DNA of 64,000 nucleotides from Deltaproteobacteria bacterium Ga0077539 (GTDB taxonomy: Bacteria; Myxococcota_A; Polyangia; Polyangiales; Ga0077539), in assembly GCA_001465015.1 (NCBI GenBank), contig LNEO01000123.1:186001-250000 (forward strand), given 5' to 3'. The position numbers and the translations under genes were made by a program. The notes under the pieces were generated by a model. It saw only the letters and a list, made by a program, of their open reading frames with translations, had not been told where the DNA came from and did not search any database. Shown piece after piece: positions 46,179 to 55,703 of the stretch (within the stretch, counting starts at the first letter, position 1; the number at the start of each line of letters is the position of its first letter).

Positions 46179-48830
46179 ATGATGAGAAGACCGACGTTGC
46201 TTGCGAGCGCTCTCGCGCTCGGCGCCTGCACGATGCCCGAAGACGTCCAACGAGACGCGAGGGTGGACTCTGCCATCGATGCGCGGGGAGAAGCCGGGGA
46301 CGGCGCGATCGACGACCGCGCTGCGATGGACGTGCCATCGACGGATTCGACGATGACGGACGACGTGCCGGGCGCGATGGACACTGGCGTGTCGGTCGAC
46401 GTTGCGGGCACGGACTCCGGCGTCTCGATGGACACGGGCGTGGCGACAGACACGGGCGTGGGCACCGACACTGGTGTGAGTACTGACACTGGTGTGAGCA
46501 CCGACACGGGTGTGAGCACCGACACGGGCGTCGGAAGCTGTCCGGGAGGACGCGCGAGCTGCGGTGCATTGTGTGTCGACCTGCAGAGCGACTCGCTCAA
46601 CTGCGGACGCTGCGGCATGGGGTGCAGCACAGGCGAAGTGTGCGCTGCAGGCCGGTGTACTCCCGCGCTGCGCGGGCTCGTGATCTCCGAGCTGCGACCC
46701 GCAGCGACGTCGTACATCGAGCTCTTCAACGGGGCGAACACCGCGATCGACCTCAACGGCTATCGCGTTCAGTGGTCCACAGAGGGAGGCGGAACGGGAT
46801 CGGTGACGCTCCCTGCGTTCTCGCTCGCGCCGGGCGCGTTCGTCTCCCTGCGATCTGGCAGCGCGATGATGATGGGCCCCGATTGGATTTCGCTCGGCTC
46901 CCCCTTGTCATGGAGCGCCGAGATCGCCGTGCGTCTGTTGTCGCCGGGCGGACTCGGGATCGACTTCGTTCGCACGGGCCCGTCGATGGCGCCAGCGCCG
47001 GCCGGCACGACGTGGGTCGGGATGAACACCCCCAACCCGACCGCGGCGACGGATCAAGTGTTGGTTCGCGCGGTGTTCAGCCCGGACACCGACACCGCCG
47101 CGGACTGGTCGCTGCAATCGCGACCCTCACCGGGGTCGTTCTGCGTCGTTCCGGGTCGGTGTGGCGCGAGCTGTTTCAGCTTCGACACGGACCGAGACAA
47201 CTGCGGCTCGTGCGGCTTTCGCTGCAGCGGAACGCAAGTGTGCCGCAGCGGCGTGTGCGTGGCGGGCTCGGGTCGTCCGTGGATCAGCGAGTATCGGTTG
47301 TTCGGGCGGCCCGGCGTCGAGGTGCACAACCCGTCGTCGGTGCCGATCTCGCTGATGGGCTATCGCCTGCAGGTCGCGCCAGCGTCGGGCACGACGCTCA
47401 GCTACTTTTTGCCAGCGTTTACCCTCGCTCCCGGCGCGTTCGTGATGCTCTACGCGGGGACTGGAACCAACGACGCCACGTCGATCTATACGGGCATGAC
47501 GACGGGCTTCGACGCCAACGCAGCGATCAGCCTGTTCGACAACGCGAGCACGGGGATCGACTACGTTCGCGTCGGCACGAGCACGATGGCGCCGCCTGCG
47601 GGCCTCAGCTGGTTCGGCGCTTCCGTCGCGCCGCCGCCCACGCCGTTCGATCAGTCGATCGTGCGAGACATCTCGACCTTCGACACCGACAGCAACGCGG
47701 ACTGGACGCTCACGACGCCCTCGACGCCTGGGTATCTTTGCGCTGCGGGACTGACGTTGTGCGGCGGCCGTTGCGTCGATCGCGCGGTCGATCGCGCGCA
47801 CTGCGGCGGCTGCGGGACCGCCTGCGGCGTGCACCAGACGTGCATCGCTGGGGCGTGTCGATCCGTGGGCGCGCTGGTTTTGTCGGAGCTCGCGGCGTCC
47901 AACCAGAGCTTCGAGCTCTTCAACGGAACGAACGCCGCGATCAACCTCGGCGGCTTTCTGCTCGATTGGGTCGCGGACGGCGGCTCGTCGACGTTCACGA
48001 TTCCGATGGGGACGATGATTGCTTCTGGTGGATTCGTGCGCTTCAGGCCCGGCGCGGGAACGTCGACGGCGACCGACATCTTCATGGGGGCGGGCGTCTC
48101 GGTCGCGTGGAACAACTTTGTCGCGGTCTCGATCCGCAACGCGATGAACGTCGCGATCGACTTCGTAAAGACGGGCGCAGCTCCAACACCTGCGCCGACC
48201 GGAACGACCTGGACTGGAGCCAACGCGACCAACCCCGATCGCATGCGAGGCGAGTCGCTCGTGCGCGACGTGTGGGCTGCGGACACAAACGCGGCTGCGG
48301 ACTGGTCGATCAGCGCGACAGCGACCCCGTTTTCGTACTGCGCGTCTCCCACGGCGAGCACGGTGCTGTGCGCGACCAGCTGCGTGGACACGCAAGGCAG
48401 CGCGACCAACTGCGGCGCGTGCGGCAATCGCTGCAACAGCGCGGCGTGCTTCAACGGGCGTTGCACCAACGTCGTGCTGTACCGTGGGCAGACGAGCCCG
48501 ATCCCTGGCTGCTCGACGACGTCGTACAACGCGACAGCGCCGACGCCGATGGGCGGTACTTACCCGTACAACACGGGCGACTCGGCCGCGTGCCGGGCAT
48601 GGAAGCTCGCGGCGACGGTATGCAACACCGCGCCGACCCTGTACATCGACTCGAACAACTGGCAGTGCGCCTCGGCCGGTGGATTCACGGACTCCGTGTT
48701 CGGCGCGTTCTGCGCGGTCTCGAACCAGTACTCCTGCTCGACCTGTCCCGGCCTCTGCAACGCAGGCAGCTGCGCGGGCGGGCAAAACACCCTGCGAAAC
48801 TGCTCGGGAAGCGAGTCGCGCGTGCCGTGA
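46179..48830 (+). CDS. Lipoprotein with three lamin-tail-type domains and Cys-rich modules
   Basis: An 883-residue lipoprotein. The signal peptide ends in LALGAC, followed by a 100-residue Asp/Thr/Val tether that includes six 18-bp repeats. Then Cys-rich modules of the form CxxCxxxCVDxxSDxxNCGxCGxxC alternate with three lamin-tail-like domains (LTD, PF00932): VISELRPAATSYIELFNGA, WISEYRLFGRPGVEVHNP and VLSELAASNQSFELFNGT, each with a later GAFVxxxxGxG strand. A fourth Cys-rich module and a Cys-rich end follow. The architecture is that of surface or secreted proteins. ATG 46179 has GGAG six bases upstream (46182 also possible). It follows the penicillin acylase gene by 132 bp. Confidence 0.75.
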   Translation: MMRRPTLLASALALGACTMPEDVQRDARVDSAIDARGEAGDGAIDDRAAMDVPSTDSTMTDDVPGAMDTGVSVDVAGTDSGVSMDTGVATDTGVGTDTGVSTDTGVSTDTGVSTDTGVGSCPGGRASCGALCVDLQSDSLNCGRCGMGCSTGEVCAAGRCTPALRGLVISELRPAATSYIELFNGANTAIDLNGYRVQWSTEGGGTGSVTLPAFSLAPGAFVSLRSGSAMMMGPDWISLGSPLSWSAEIAVRLLSPGGLGIDFVRTGPSMAPAPAGTTWVGMNTPNPTAATDQVLVRAVFSPDTDTAADWSLQSRPSPGSFCVVPGRCGASCFSFDTDRDNCGSCGFRCSGTQVCRSGVCVAGSGRPWISEYRLFGRPGVEVHNPSSVPISLMGYRLQVAPASGTTLSYFLPAFTLAPGAFVMLYAGTGTNDATSIYTGMTTGFDANAAISLFDNASTGIDYVRVGTSTMAPPAGLSWFGASVAPPPTPFDQSIVRDISTFDTDSNADWTLTTPSTPGYLCAAGLTLCGGRCVDRAVDRAHCGGCGTACGVHQTCIAGACRSVGALVLSELAASNQSFELFNGTNAAINLGGFLLDWVADGGSSTFTIPMGTMIASGGFVRFRPGAGTSTATDIFMGAGVSVAWNNFVAVSIRNAMNVAIDFVKTGAAPTPAPTGTTWTGANATNPDRMRGESLVRDVWAADTNAAADWSISATATPFSYCASPTASTVLCATSCVDTQGSATNCGACGNRCNSAACFNGRCTNVVLYRGQTSPIPGCSTTSYNATAPTPMGGTYPYNTGDSAACRAWKLAATVCNTAPTLYIDSNNWQCASAGGFTDSVFGAFCAVSNQYSCSTCPGLCNAGSCAGGQNTLRNCSGSESRVP
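46431..46534 (+). repeat. Six 18-bp units encoding DTGVST-type tether repeats
   Basis: Units begin GACAC(G/T)GG at 46431, 46449, 46467, 46485, 46503 and 46521, encoding DTGVAT, DTGVGT, DTGVST (three copies) and a final DTGVG. They are nearly identical, as expected from slipped-strand expansion, and lie in the tether that holds the lamin-tail protein away from the membrane. Their number may vary between strains. Confidence 0.85.
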
Positions 48831-48861
48831 GCGGCCGCGTCCCACGGACCTGCTAGCGCGC

Positions 48862-50418
48862 TCACTCGGTCACACGAACGGGCGCGGCGTAGATCCAAGG
48901 GACCTCGCGCACGTAGCGCTCGAGCCGGGGGAGATACGGCCGGACGTGGTGGGGGGTGACGAGCGCTTCTGCGCGGTAGACGCCAGGCGTGGTCGGCGTG
49001 AACCGCGCGACGGACGCGTCGCTGACGACCTCGGTCCATCCCGACGCGGGCGCGCCAGCTCCGCCGTCTGCCCTGAGAATTCTCACGCGAATCGACGGTG
49101 TCGGCAGCTCGTTCGAGCGGCCCCACACGCGCGGAGCGATCGCTTCGAGCACCGGCGCGCGCGCGAGCGAGACCGTCGCCCCGTCCGCGAGGCTGCTGGT
49201 CGCTCCTTCTCGCACCGACCACTGAAACCCTTCTGCGACACCCCACGCTTCGAAGCGCACTCGAGCGCGCGCAGCAGTGAGCGCTGCGAGGAGCGAGGCG
49301 CGCGAGACGGTGGGTTCACCGACGAGGAGCTCGTTGGAAAACCAGCGAAACATCCGGCGATAGCTGTCTCCGCGCTCGCCGTCCGCGAGCCGCTGCGGGA
49401 TCGAGTTTTCGTGCGCGTCCGAGCCGGCGACGCCAGCCACGCGCTGGCCGTCGCGCCACAGCGCGCTCCAGCGCACGAGGTCGGGGGCGTTTTCGCGAAA
49501 CAGCCCGAGAAACAGAAGATCGGGCTCGGTCCTGAACGCGGGGTTGATGAACCGCGGAACGTCCACGAACACCGGGCCGACCTCTTCGCCGAGAAACCTG
49601 CTCGCGAGGCGCGGGTCGATGTTCGTGTGGGCGTTGTAGAGCTCCGTTCCATCGGCGCGCAGCGAGAGAGCGAGGGCGACGTCCTTCTGCTCGGCGTGCG
49701 AAATCACCGTGAATCCGCCGGCCTCACGAAAGCGCTCGACCGCCGCGGGCGTCCCGGCGCGATAGGTGTCCACGAGCGACCGACCGTCGAGCGGGCGCGG
49801 GTGCTGGGTGAGCGCGAGCGGCATGAGCTCGTTCTCTGCGCCGGGAAGAACGAGGACGCGATGTCCGTCCGAGCAAACGATGCGGTATGCCACCATGCGA
49901 CCGCCCTCGATTTCGGGCTCGTCGCCAGCGCGGGTCTGCATCGCGCGTTCGAAGGGCCCCTCGGCGAGCAGCGACGAGTGTTCGGTGAGGAAGACCGCGT
50001 CGATTTTCGTGCGGCACAGCGCGGCGCGAAAGGACTGCAGGCACGGCTCGTTGGGTCCGCCATCGACGTACGGATCGCCGTCGCACGCGTCGTGCGAGTG
50101 CACCGAATGTGCATGAATGATCACCCTGACTGACCGATGACCCATCGTCGCACCCCACATCGACGCAGGCGGAAGCGTCGGGTCCCACGGCGGACGGGGC
50201 GCGACGTCCGAGGTCACCGAGTCCGATGGGTCTGCGTCGGGCCCGCTGTCGCCGCTCGGACTCGAGGCGTCCAACCCGGCGTCCGCCATCGCATCGAGTG
50301 ACGCGGTTGCGTCGATTCCCCCGTCCTGCGGCGCGCTGCGATTGCAGCCGGCGACCGTCAGCAACGCGAGGATGCACCGAAAATCCTGGCGTGGTCGGGA
50401 GTTTCGCGACGCGCGCAT
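48862..50418 (-). CDS. Lipoprotein with PHP-type metallophosphoesterase domain
   Basis: A 518-residue lipoprotein. The signal peptide ends in a lipobox VAGC, followed by an Asp/Ala/Ser-rich tether. The folded part opens with IIHAHSVHSHDACDGDP, and later shows AVFLTEHS, GAENEL, ISHAEQ and GSDAHE, the ordered metal-ligand pattern of the PHP superfamily. PHP domains hydrolyse phosphate esters, but a surface-located one is unusual. The C-terminal third is beta-rich and may be a separate domain. The start MRASRNSRPRQD at 50418 is preferred over a longer frame to 50505. Divergent from the HEAT lipoprotein gene. Confidence 0.72.
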   Translation of the reverse strand: MRASRNSRPRQDFRCILALLTVAGCNRSAPQDGGIDATASLDAMADAGLDASSPSGDSGPDADPSDSVTSDVAPRPPWDPTLPPASMWGATMGHRSVRVIIHAHSVHSHDACDGDPYVDGGPNEPCLQSFRAALCRTKIDAVFLTEHSSLLAEGPFERAMQTRAGDEPEIEGGRMVAYRIVCSDGHRVLVLPGAENELMPLALTQHPRPLDGRSLVDTYRAGTPAAVERFREAGGFTVISHAEQKDVALALSLRADGTELYNAHTNIDPRLASRFLGEEVGPVFVDVPRFINPAFRTEPDLLFLGLFRENAPDLVRWSALWRDGQRVAGVAGSDAHENSIPQRLADGERGDSYRRMFRWFSNELLVGEPTVSRASLLAALTAARARVRFEAWGVAEGFQWSVREGATSSLADGATVSLARAPVLEAIAPRVWGRSNELPTPSIRVRILRADGGAGAPASGWTEVVSDASVARFTPTTPGVYRAEALVTPHHVRPYLPRLERYVREVPWIYAAPVRVTE

Positions 50419-50582
50419 CGGTTGCGGGTAGGGCACTCCGCCGGGTTTGAATTGCACGCCGAGAGTGTGGCTGGTGCGGTTGGAGGGTTCAACCTTGCAC
50501 CGCAATCGGATACTGTCCCCCCGCCGTCGAGCAAGCGCCCGTTACGGCGCTGATTTCACTCACCGTTTCTGGAGGACTGGCG

Positions 50583-52337
50583 ATGCGCCGCAAGAACCTT
50601 CTCGCCCGGGCGACGTTGACCATCGCTCTTACGCTCACGTCCGGTGCGTTTGTCGCCGGCTGCGAGAACGAGGCCGACCCGAAGACTTGGGTCAAGAAAC
50701 TCAGCGAACCAAGCCGCCGAACAGGCGCGATGGTTCGCCTCAAGAAGATCTTCGACGAGACGCTCGCCGGAGCCAACCAGGACGCGAACAACCCGCGCGT
50801 TCGCGCGTTTCTCGACTCGTCGCTCGAAGCCGTGGCGCGGACGTTTATCGCCAACGCCGATGACAACATCATGCGCAAAGAGGCGATCGAGATCCTCTCG
50901 CTCGCACAGGACCCGAGGGCGATCGACGCGCTTCTCTCTGCGCTGACGTTTCGCGCCGGAAGCCAGGACAGCGAGCGCATCGCGCTTCGCGCGGTGCAGG
51001 GTCTCAAGACCATGGCCGCCAGGATCCCGGACGCAAAGAAGGGCAGCGTCATCCAGGGCCTCGTGGCGGTCATCGACCGCGCGCAGGGCAACAACGGCAA
51101 CATGATGCAGATCCGCTTCCACTCGCTGACAGCCCTGGGGCTGTTGCGCGCGACCGAAGCGGTCGACTCGATCTCTCGCGTTCTTGCGCGACGGCTCGCG
51201 GATCAAGAGATCTCTACCGCTCGCGCCGCCGCGGACGCGCTCGGCGTGATCGGCGATCCGCGCGGCGTCGACGCGCTGGTGTACGGGCTCTTTCTCAACG
51301 TGCGCGCGCAGAACGCGTTTCCGCACTGCCAGCGCGCGCTCGCGCGAATCGGCGCGCAGCACGCGGTGCCCAAGCTCCTCGCGACGCTCGCCGGGAGCAA
51401 CGCGCAGGTCAACGCGCTCATCACCGAGTACGGCAACATCCCCAACGGCCCGCCGGTTCCCGAGGGCCTCGTGAAGAGCACCACCGCGGACGTCCTGCGC
51501 GAGTTCGCGTCGGCCGACGCTGTTCCGCCGCTGCTCGCGTTGCTCAACAGCACGACCGAAAACGAGAACATCCGCGCCGCCGCGGGCGAGGCGCTCGCGT
51601 ACACGGCCATGGCGCTGCCCGCGCAGAAGCCGGCGATCCTGCAGGCGCTTCACGCGTCGTTCAGCCGCGATCGCAACCCCTCTCAAGAGACCGGCTGGAG
51701 CGCGCTGACGTTCGCCTCGAAGCTCTCGCTCGTCGGTGATCCGACGTCCATCCCGCTCGTCACGGGCGCCCTCAACAACCGCGGGATCCAAGAGTTTCAG
51801 TATGCTCCGCAGCGCGCGGGGCTCTTGCTCGCGTTCGCCTCGCTCGCCCGCCACAACGACGTCGCGCTCTTCGATCGGATCGAGGGCGACCTGCGTCGGC
51901 AGTTTCAAAACGCGCTAAACGACGACGCGAGCCTCGCGCGCGATATTCGCCCGCAGATCGCGACGCTCGACAAGCTCCGCGCGGTCGTCGAAGTCGTCCG
52001 CACGTGCAACGACGGCGACACCGCTTGCTACATCCGCGCGCTCGACGGAACGACGACCGAGAGCGTTCGCAAGGCGGCCTACATGCTCGCCTGGACGACG
52101 CCCGAGGCCCAACGCCCGCAGGCGATCGCCGCGCTCGAGGCCAAGCTCAACCACCAGGACCTGCTCGTGCGTCGCTCGATCATGGTCGCCATCGACTCGC
52201 TCACGCCCGGCGGCTCGGCGAGCACCGTGACGAAGCTGCAAGAGCTCATCCGCGCGGAAGAAGGTCAAGAGAGCAAGATCCTGTCGCACCTCTGGGCAGA
52301 GCTGCTCATCGGCCGCCTCCGCAGCCGCACGAGGTGA
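50583..52337 (+). CDS. HEAT-repeat lipoprotein
   Basis: A 584-residue lipoprotein. The lipobox is FVAGC near residue 27, then alpha-helical HEAT/armadillo-like repeats along most of the length: units such as RTGAMVRLKKIFDETLAGA, IMRKEAIEILSLAQDPRAIDA and ARAAADALGVIGDPRGVDAL. The folding suggests a protein-binding scaffold on the periplasmic or outer face of a membrane. Unlike several neighbours, it lacks the Asp-rich tether. The ATG at 50583 has a GGAGG about seven bases upstream. It is followed 59 bp later by the sigma54 activator on the same strand. Confidence 0.85.
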   Translation: MRRKNLLARATLTIALTLTSGAFVAGCENEADPKTWVKKLSEPSRRTGAMVRLKKIFDETLAGANQDANNPRVRAFLDSSLEAVARTFIANADDNIMRKEAIEILSLAQDPRAIDALLSALTFRAGSQDSERIALRAVQGLKTMAARIPDAKKGSVIQGLVAVIDRAQGNNGNMMQIRFHSLTALGLLRATEAVDSISRVLARRLADQEISTARAAADALGVIGDPRGVDALVYGLFLNVRAQNAFPHCQRALARIGAQHAVPKLLATLAGSNAQVNALITEYGNIPNGPPVPEGLVKSTTADVLREFASADAVPPLLALLNSTTENENIRAAAGEALAYTAMALPAQKPAILQALHASFSRDRNPSQETGWSALTFASKLSLVGDPTSIPLVTGALNNRGIQEFQYAPQRAGLLLAFASLARHNDVALFDRIEGDLRRQFQNALNDDASLARDIRPQIATLDKLRAVVEVVRTCNDGDTACYIRALDGTTTESVRKAAYMLAWTTPEAQRPQAIAALEAKLNHQDLLVRRSIMVAIDSLTPGGSASTVTKLQELIRAEEGQESKILSHLWAELLIGRLRSRTR

Positions 52338-52396
52338 CGTCGCGCTGACCCAATCGGTGCGCGCATTCGCGGGCGGGACGGTGTAGCCTCACGGCT

Positions 52397-54472
52397 GTGA
52401 TCCGGGTCGAGGTCGAGCAGGGCGATGTCCGGGGGCTCCGCGCAGAGAAGTCCGAGCAGGTCACCGTCGGTCGCGCTCCTGGCAACGACCTTCACCTGCC
52501 GGACTGGCACGTGTCGGGAAACCACGCGGTGCTCGTCTTCGCGGGCACGAGCATTCGTCTGCGCGATCTGCGAAGCACCAACGGCTCTCGGGTTCTGAGA
52601 GGCTCGAGCGTCCTCGCTGTCGACGGGAGCTGTCAGTGGGAGCGTCTGCTCGAGCCCGGCGATCGCGTGTCGCTCGGCAACTCGAGCGCCCCCGTCGTCC
52701 TTCGCGTCGAGTGGGCGGGAGCCGCGCCCGAGCGAGTCAGCGTCGAAGCGACGCCGCCCCCGAGCGATCAACGCGCGACGCCACCACGCGAGCCGATCTC
52801 GAGACCGATCGAGCCGAGCCCACAGAACGAAGCGCGCGTCGCGTTCGATAGCGCGTCGGCCGAAGACGCTCCGGACGACTCGCGCGTCGTCGCGGTGCGA
52901 CCCGTCGCGGCGATCGCCGAGGCTCGCATGGCGGTCGAGGCGGACCCGGTTTCGCTGAAGGCCGTCTACGAAGCCGCGCGAAAGATCGGCGCGGCGCTCG
53001 AGCTGGACGAGGTGCTCGATGCGATCTCCGACGCGGTGTTCGGCCTCGTCGCCAAGGCGACGCACCTCACGATCGTGCTTCGCAACGAGAGTCCCGTCGC
53101 GGACGGAGGGGCGATCACACCGGAGGCGTACGCCCCCGTGACGACGCGCGTTCGCGGTCGAACGGGAGTTCCGACAGAGCCAGTTCCGATCGCGCGGAGC
53201 GTATTTCGAAGGGTGCTGGCAGAGCGCGCGGCGGTGCTCGCGGCGGACGCGCAGCGAGACATGGGCGCGGCGTCGATCATGGGCGCGAGCATCCTGTCGA
53301 CGATGGCTGTTCCCCTCTGGAAGGGCGACGACATCCTCGGCGTGCTCGAGGTCGACAACCGCGATTCGCCGGGAATCTTTCGAGAGCGAGACCTCGACAT
53401 CCTGACGGTCGTCACGTCCAACGCCTCGCTCGCTGTCGCCAACGCGCGCCTCTATCGCCGCGTGCTCACCGCGGAGGCGAGCGCCCGCGCGGAGGCTGGC
53501 TACCTCAAGCAGCGCGCGCAAAAGCGCATCGAGGGGATCATCGGCGAGTCCGGCGCGATGCGCGCGGTGTTCGCGTCGATGCAGAAGGTCATCGACACCC
53601 GCGTCACCGTCCTCATCGAAGGCGAGACCGGCACCGGCAAAGAGCGCGTCGCGAGCGCGATCCACTACCAGTCTCGCCGCAAGGACAAGCTGTTCGTCGC
53701 GCAGAACTGCGCCGCCCTCCCCGAGACGCTGCTCGAGAGCGAGCTCTTCGGTCACAAGCGCGGCGCGTTTACCGGCGCGGACTCCGACAAAAAAGGCCTC
53801 TTCGAGCTCGCCGACGGAGGCACGCTCTTTCTCGACGAGATCGGCGAGATGCCGCTCGCTTTGCAGTCGAAGATCCTGCGCGTGCTGCAAGAGGGAGAGG
53901 TCCGCCCGCTCGGGGCGAGCGCGACGCGCACAGTCGATGTGCGCATCGTGACGGCCACCAATCGCAAGCTCGAAGACGAGGTAAAGGCCGGCCGCTTTCG
54001 GCAGGATCTCTACTACCGACTGCAGGTGTTTCCGTTGAGGTTGCCGGCGCTCAGAGAGCGTCGGGACGATATCCCCCTGCTCGCGAAGCACTTTCTCGAG
54101 AAGTACTCGCGCGAGATGGGCAAGAGCGTCGCGGGCTTCTCGCAACAAGCGCTCGAGCTGCTCATGAGCTACTCCTGGCCAGGCAATGTGCGCGAGCTCG
54201 AAAACGAGGTTCAACGGCTGGTCATCCAGCTCGAGCCCGGCGGCTACGCGATGCCGCACGACCTGTCGCCGCGCGTTCGCAACGTCGAGGGAGTCCTCGA
54301 CAAGATCCGCCCGCCGAAAGGCACGCTCAAGGACATGATCGAGCACATCGAGAAGTGGCTCTTGATCGAGGCGCTCCGCGAACACGGCGGAAACAAGTCG
54401 GCCACCGCCAAGACCCTCGGCATCACCCGCGAGGGTCTGCACAAGAAGCTCAAGGGATACGGAATCGGATGA
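52397..54472 (+). CDS. Sigma54-dependent activator with FHA and GAF domains
   Basis: A 691-residue NtrC-like activator of the type common in myxobacteria. Domains in order: FHA (about 1-105; [20 protein letters not shown]), GAF (about 190-350; contains [16 protein letters not shown]), AAA+ sigma54-interaction domain (about 385-605; Walker A GETGTGKE near 409, GAFTGA near 456, Walker [11 protein letters not shown]) and a C-terminal Fis helix-turn-helix ([21 protein letters not shown] in pieces, about 655-685). There is no receiver domain, so the FHA may link it to Ser/Thr kinases. The start is a GTG. It is followed by a small lipoprotein gene on the same strand, a possible target. Confidence 0.92.
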   Translation: MIRVEVEQGDVRGLRAEKSEQVTVGRAPGNDLHLPDWHVSGNHAVLVFAGTSIRLRDLRSTNGSRVLRGSSVLAVDGSCQWERLLEPGDRVSLGNSSAPVVLRVEWAGAAPERVSVEATPPPSDQRATPPREPISRPIEPSPQNEARVAFDSASAEDAPDDSRVVAVRPVAAIAEARMAVEADPVSLKAVYEAARKIGAALELDEVLDAISDAVFGLVAKATHLTIVLRNESPVADGGAITPEAYAPVTTRVRGRTGVPTEPVPIARSVFRRVLAERAAVLAADAQRDMGAASIMGASILSTMAVPLWKGDDILGVLEVDNRDSPGIFRERDLDILTVVTSNASLAVANARLYRRVLTAEASARAEAGYLKQRAQKRIEGIIGESGAMRAVFASMQKVIDTRVTVLIEGETGTGKERVASAIHYQSRRKDKLFVAQNCAALPETLLESELFGHKRGAFTGADSDKKGLFELADGGTLFLDEIGEMPLALQSKILRVLQEGEVRPLGASATRTVDVRIVTATNRKLEDEVKAGRFRQDLYYRLQVFPLRLPALRERRDDIPLLAKHFLEKYSREMGKSVAGFSQQALELLMSYSWPGNVRELENEVQRLVIQLEPGGYAMPHDLSPRVRNVEGVLDKIRPPKGTLKDMIEHIEKWLLIEALREHGGNKSATAKTLGITREGLHKKLKGYGIG

Positions 54473-54508
54473 CCGCGGGTCATCCAATGATTTGCAGGAG
54501 ATTCTTCG

Positions 54509-54811
54509 ATGAACACCGCACCGCACTTTCTTCGTTTCACCCGGGCTCTCGCGCTCGGCGCCACGGTGATCGCCGCTGGATGCGGCGCCAACGTGCAGCC
54601 GGACACGGGCCCGGACGCGTCGTCCAACGACGTCGCGTCCGCTGACAGCACGACCGCGGACGTCGACGAGTGCAGCACTTGCGAGTGCTCGGGCATCGCT
54701 CCCCTCGACGTCGCGACGCAAGACGCGGGCGGCCGGCCGATGTGCACAGGCGCGCTGCTCCGCTGCTGCGCCGCGATCGGGCCGCTGCCTCCACCAGAGC
54801 TCCTCTCATGA
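54509..54811 (+). CDS. Tiny Cys-rich lipoprotein with Asp-rich tether
   Basis: A 100-residue lipoprotein. The lipobox IAAGC is near residue 25; after it an Asp/Thr/Ser tether (about 26-52) leads to a Cys cluster (ECSTCECSG) and a second (MCTGALLRCC), five to six Cys in 50 residues, suitable for disulphides or metal binding. No known family. Its last codons overlap the start of the diiron protein (ATGA at 54808-54811), indicating translational coupling. It follows the sigma54 activator by 36 bp with an AGGAG about 12 bases upstream. Confidence 0.7.
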   Translation: MNTAPHFLRFTRALALGATVIAAGCGANVQPDTGPDASSNDVASADSTTADVDECSTCECSGIAPLDVATQDAGGRPMCTGALLRCCAAIGPLPPPELLS

Positions 54812-55659
54812 GCGACGATCGGATCGACCGCGTCGTCGTTGCGACGCTCTCGGACACGCCGCTCGCCAAGGAGTACGCGACGCTCCGCGAGCAGCTCGCG
54901 CGCTGCGGAACGACCACAGACGCGTTCGACCCGAAGCCGTACGACGCGCGCGCGGTCGACGCGGCGCGCGACATGTGGCGCGCGCGTATGGAGGTCGAGC
55001 ACCGATCGACTACGGTGTTCGCGCAGCTCGCGTCGCAGCTGATGGAGGCCAACGCCTCGCTCGACGCCAAGGCCGTGATGCTTCGCATGGCCTACGACGA
55101 GATGCGCCACACCGAAAACTGCGGAGACGTGCTGCGCGCGATGGGCGTCGAGGCCAAGGTCGAGACCAACGTCGTGTGCGCGCCGCTCGCGGTGCACAAG
55201 AGCTCGTCGCCCGAACAACGGGCGCTGCGCAACGTGATCTACACCACGTGCATGTCCGAGATGGTCGCGGTCGCTCGCTTCGTCGACACGCTCGACGAAA
55301 TGGAGGACCCGTATCTTCGCGATCGCACGAGGCTGTTGCTCGCCGACGAGATCCTCCACGGACAGTTCGGATTTCATTACCTCACCGCCTGGAAGGACTG
55401 GCTCGACCAGCACCCCGATGAAGTGCGGTCGCTCGAGCGCTACCTCGTCCACGCGTTCGCGGTGATCGAGACGATGCTCGCGGGCCCTCCCGTGCGGGAG
55501 ATCGTGCGGACCAAGGACGAGATCGCGCTCGGCCTCCCTGAGCCGCACCGCTCTCGCGACATCTTCTACCAGACGATGGAGCACGCCACGGTTCCTGGGC
55601 TCGAGCGCTTCGGCATCGATGCAGGAAAGAGCTGGCGCGAACGCCGTCGCCTCGCCTGA
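54808..55659 (+). CDS. Ferritin-like diiron-domain protein
   Basis: A 283-residue helical protein. The metal-binding pattern of the ferritin-like superfamily is visible: an early Glu in RARMEVEHRSTT, ExxH in YDEMRHTENCG, a Glu in CMSEMVAVARF and a second ExxH in ADEILHGQFGF. This suggests a two-iron centre that handles oxygen, peroxide or a substrate. No signal peptide, so probably cytoplasmic. The start MSDDRIDRVVVATL at 54808 overlaps the tiny lipoprotein's stop; the longer frame to 54670 would be anti-conserved. The upstream genes are a sigma54 activator and the Cys-rich lipoprotein. Exact activity unknown. Confidence 0.8.
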   Translation: MSDDRIDRVVVATLSDTPLAKEYATLREQLARCGTTTDAFDPKPYDARAVDAARDMWRARMEVEHRSTTVFAQLASQLMEANASLDAKAVMLRMAYDEMRHTENCGDVLRAMGVEAKVETNVVCAPLAVHKSSSPEQRALRNVIYTTCMSEMVAVARFVDTLDEMEDPYLRDRTRLLLADEILHGQFGFHYLTAWKDWLDQHPDEVRSLERYLVHAFAVIETMLAGPPVREIVRTKDEIALGLPEPHRSRDIFYQTMEHATVPGLERFGIDAGKSWRERRRLA

Positions 55660-55703
55660 GGTCCACGCGCAGTTCTTTCACGAGCACCACGGTTGAGCGC
55701 GGC

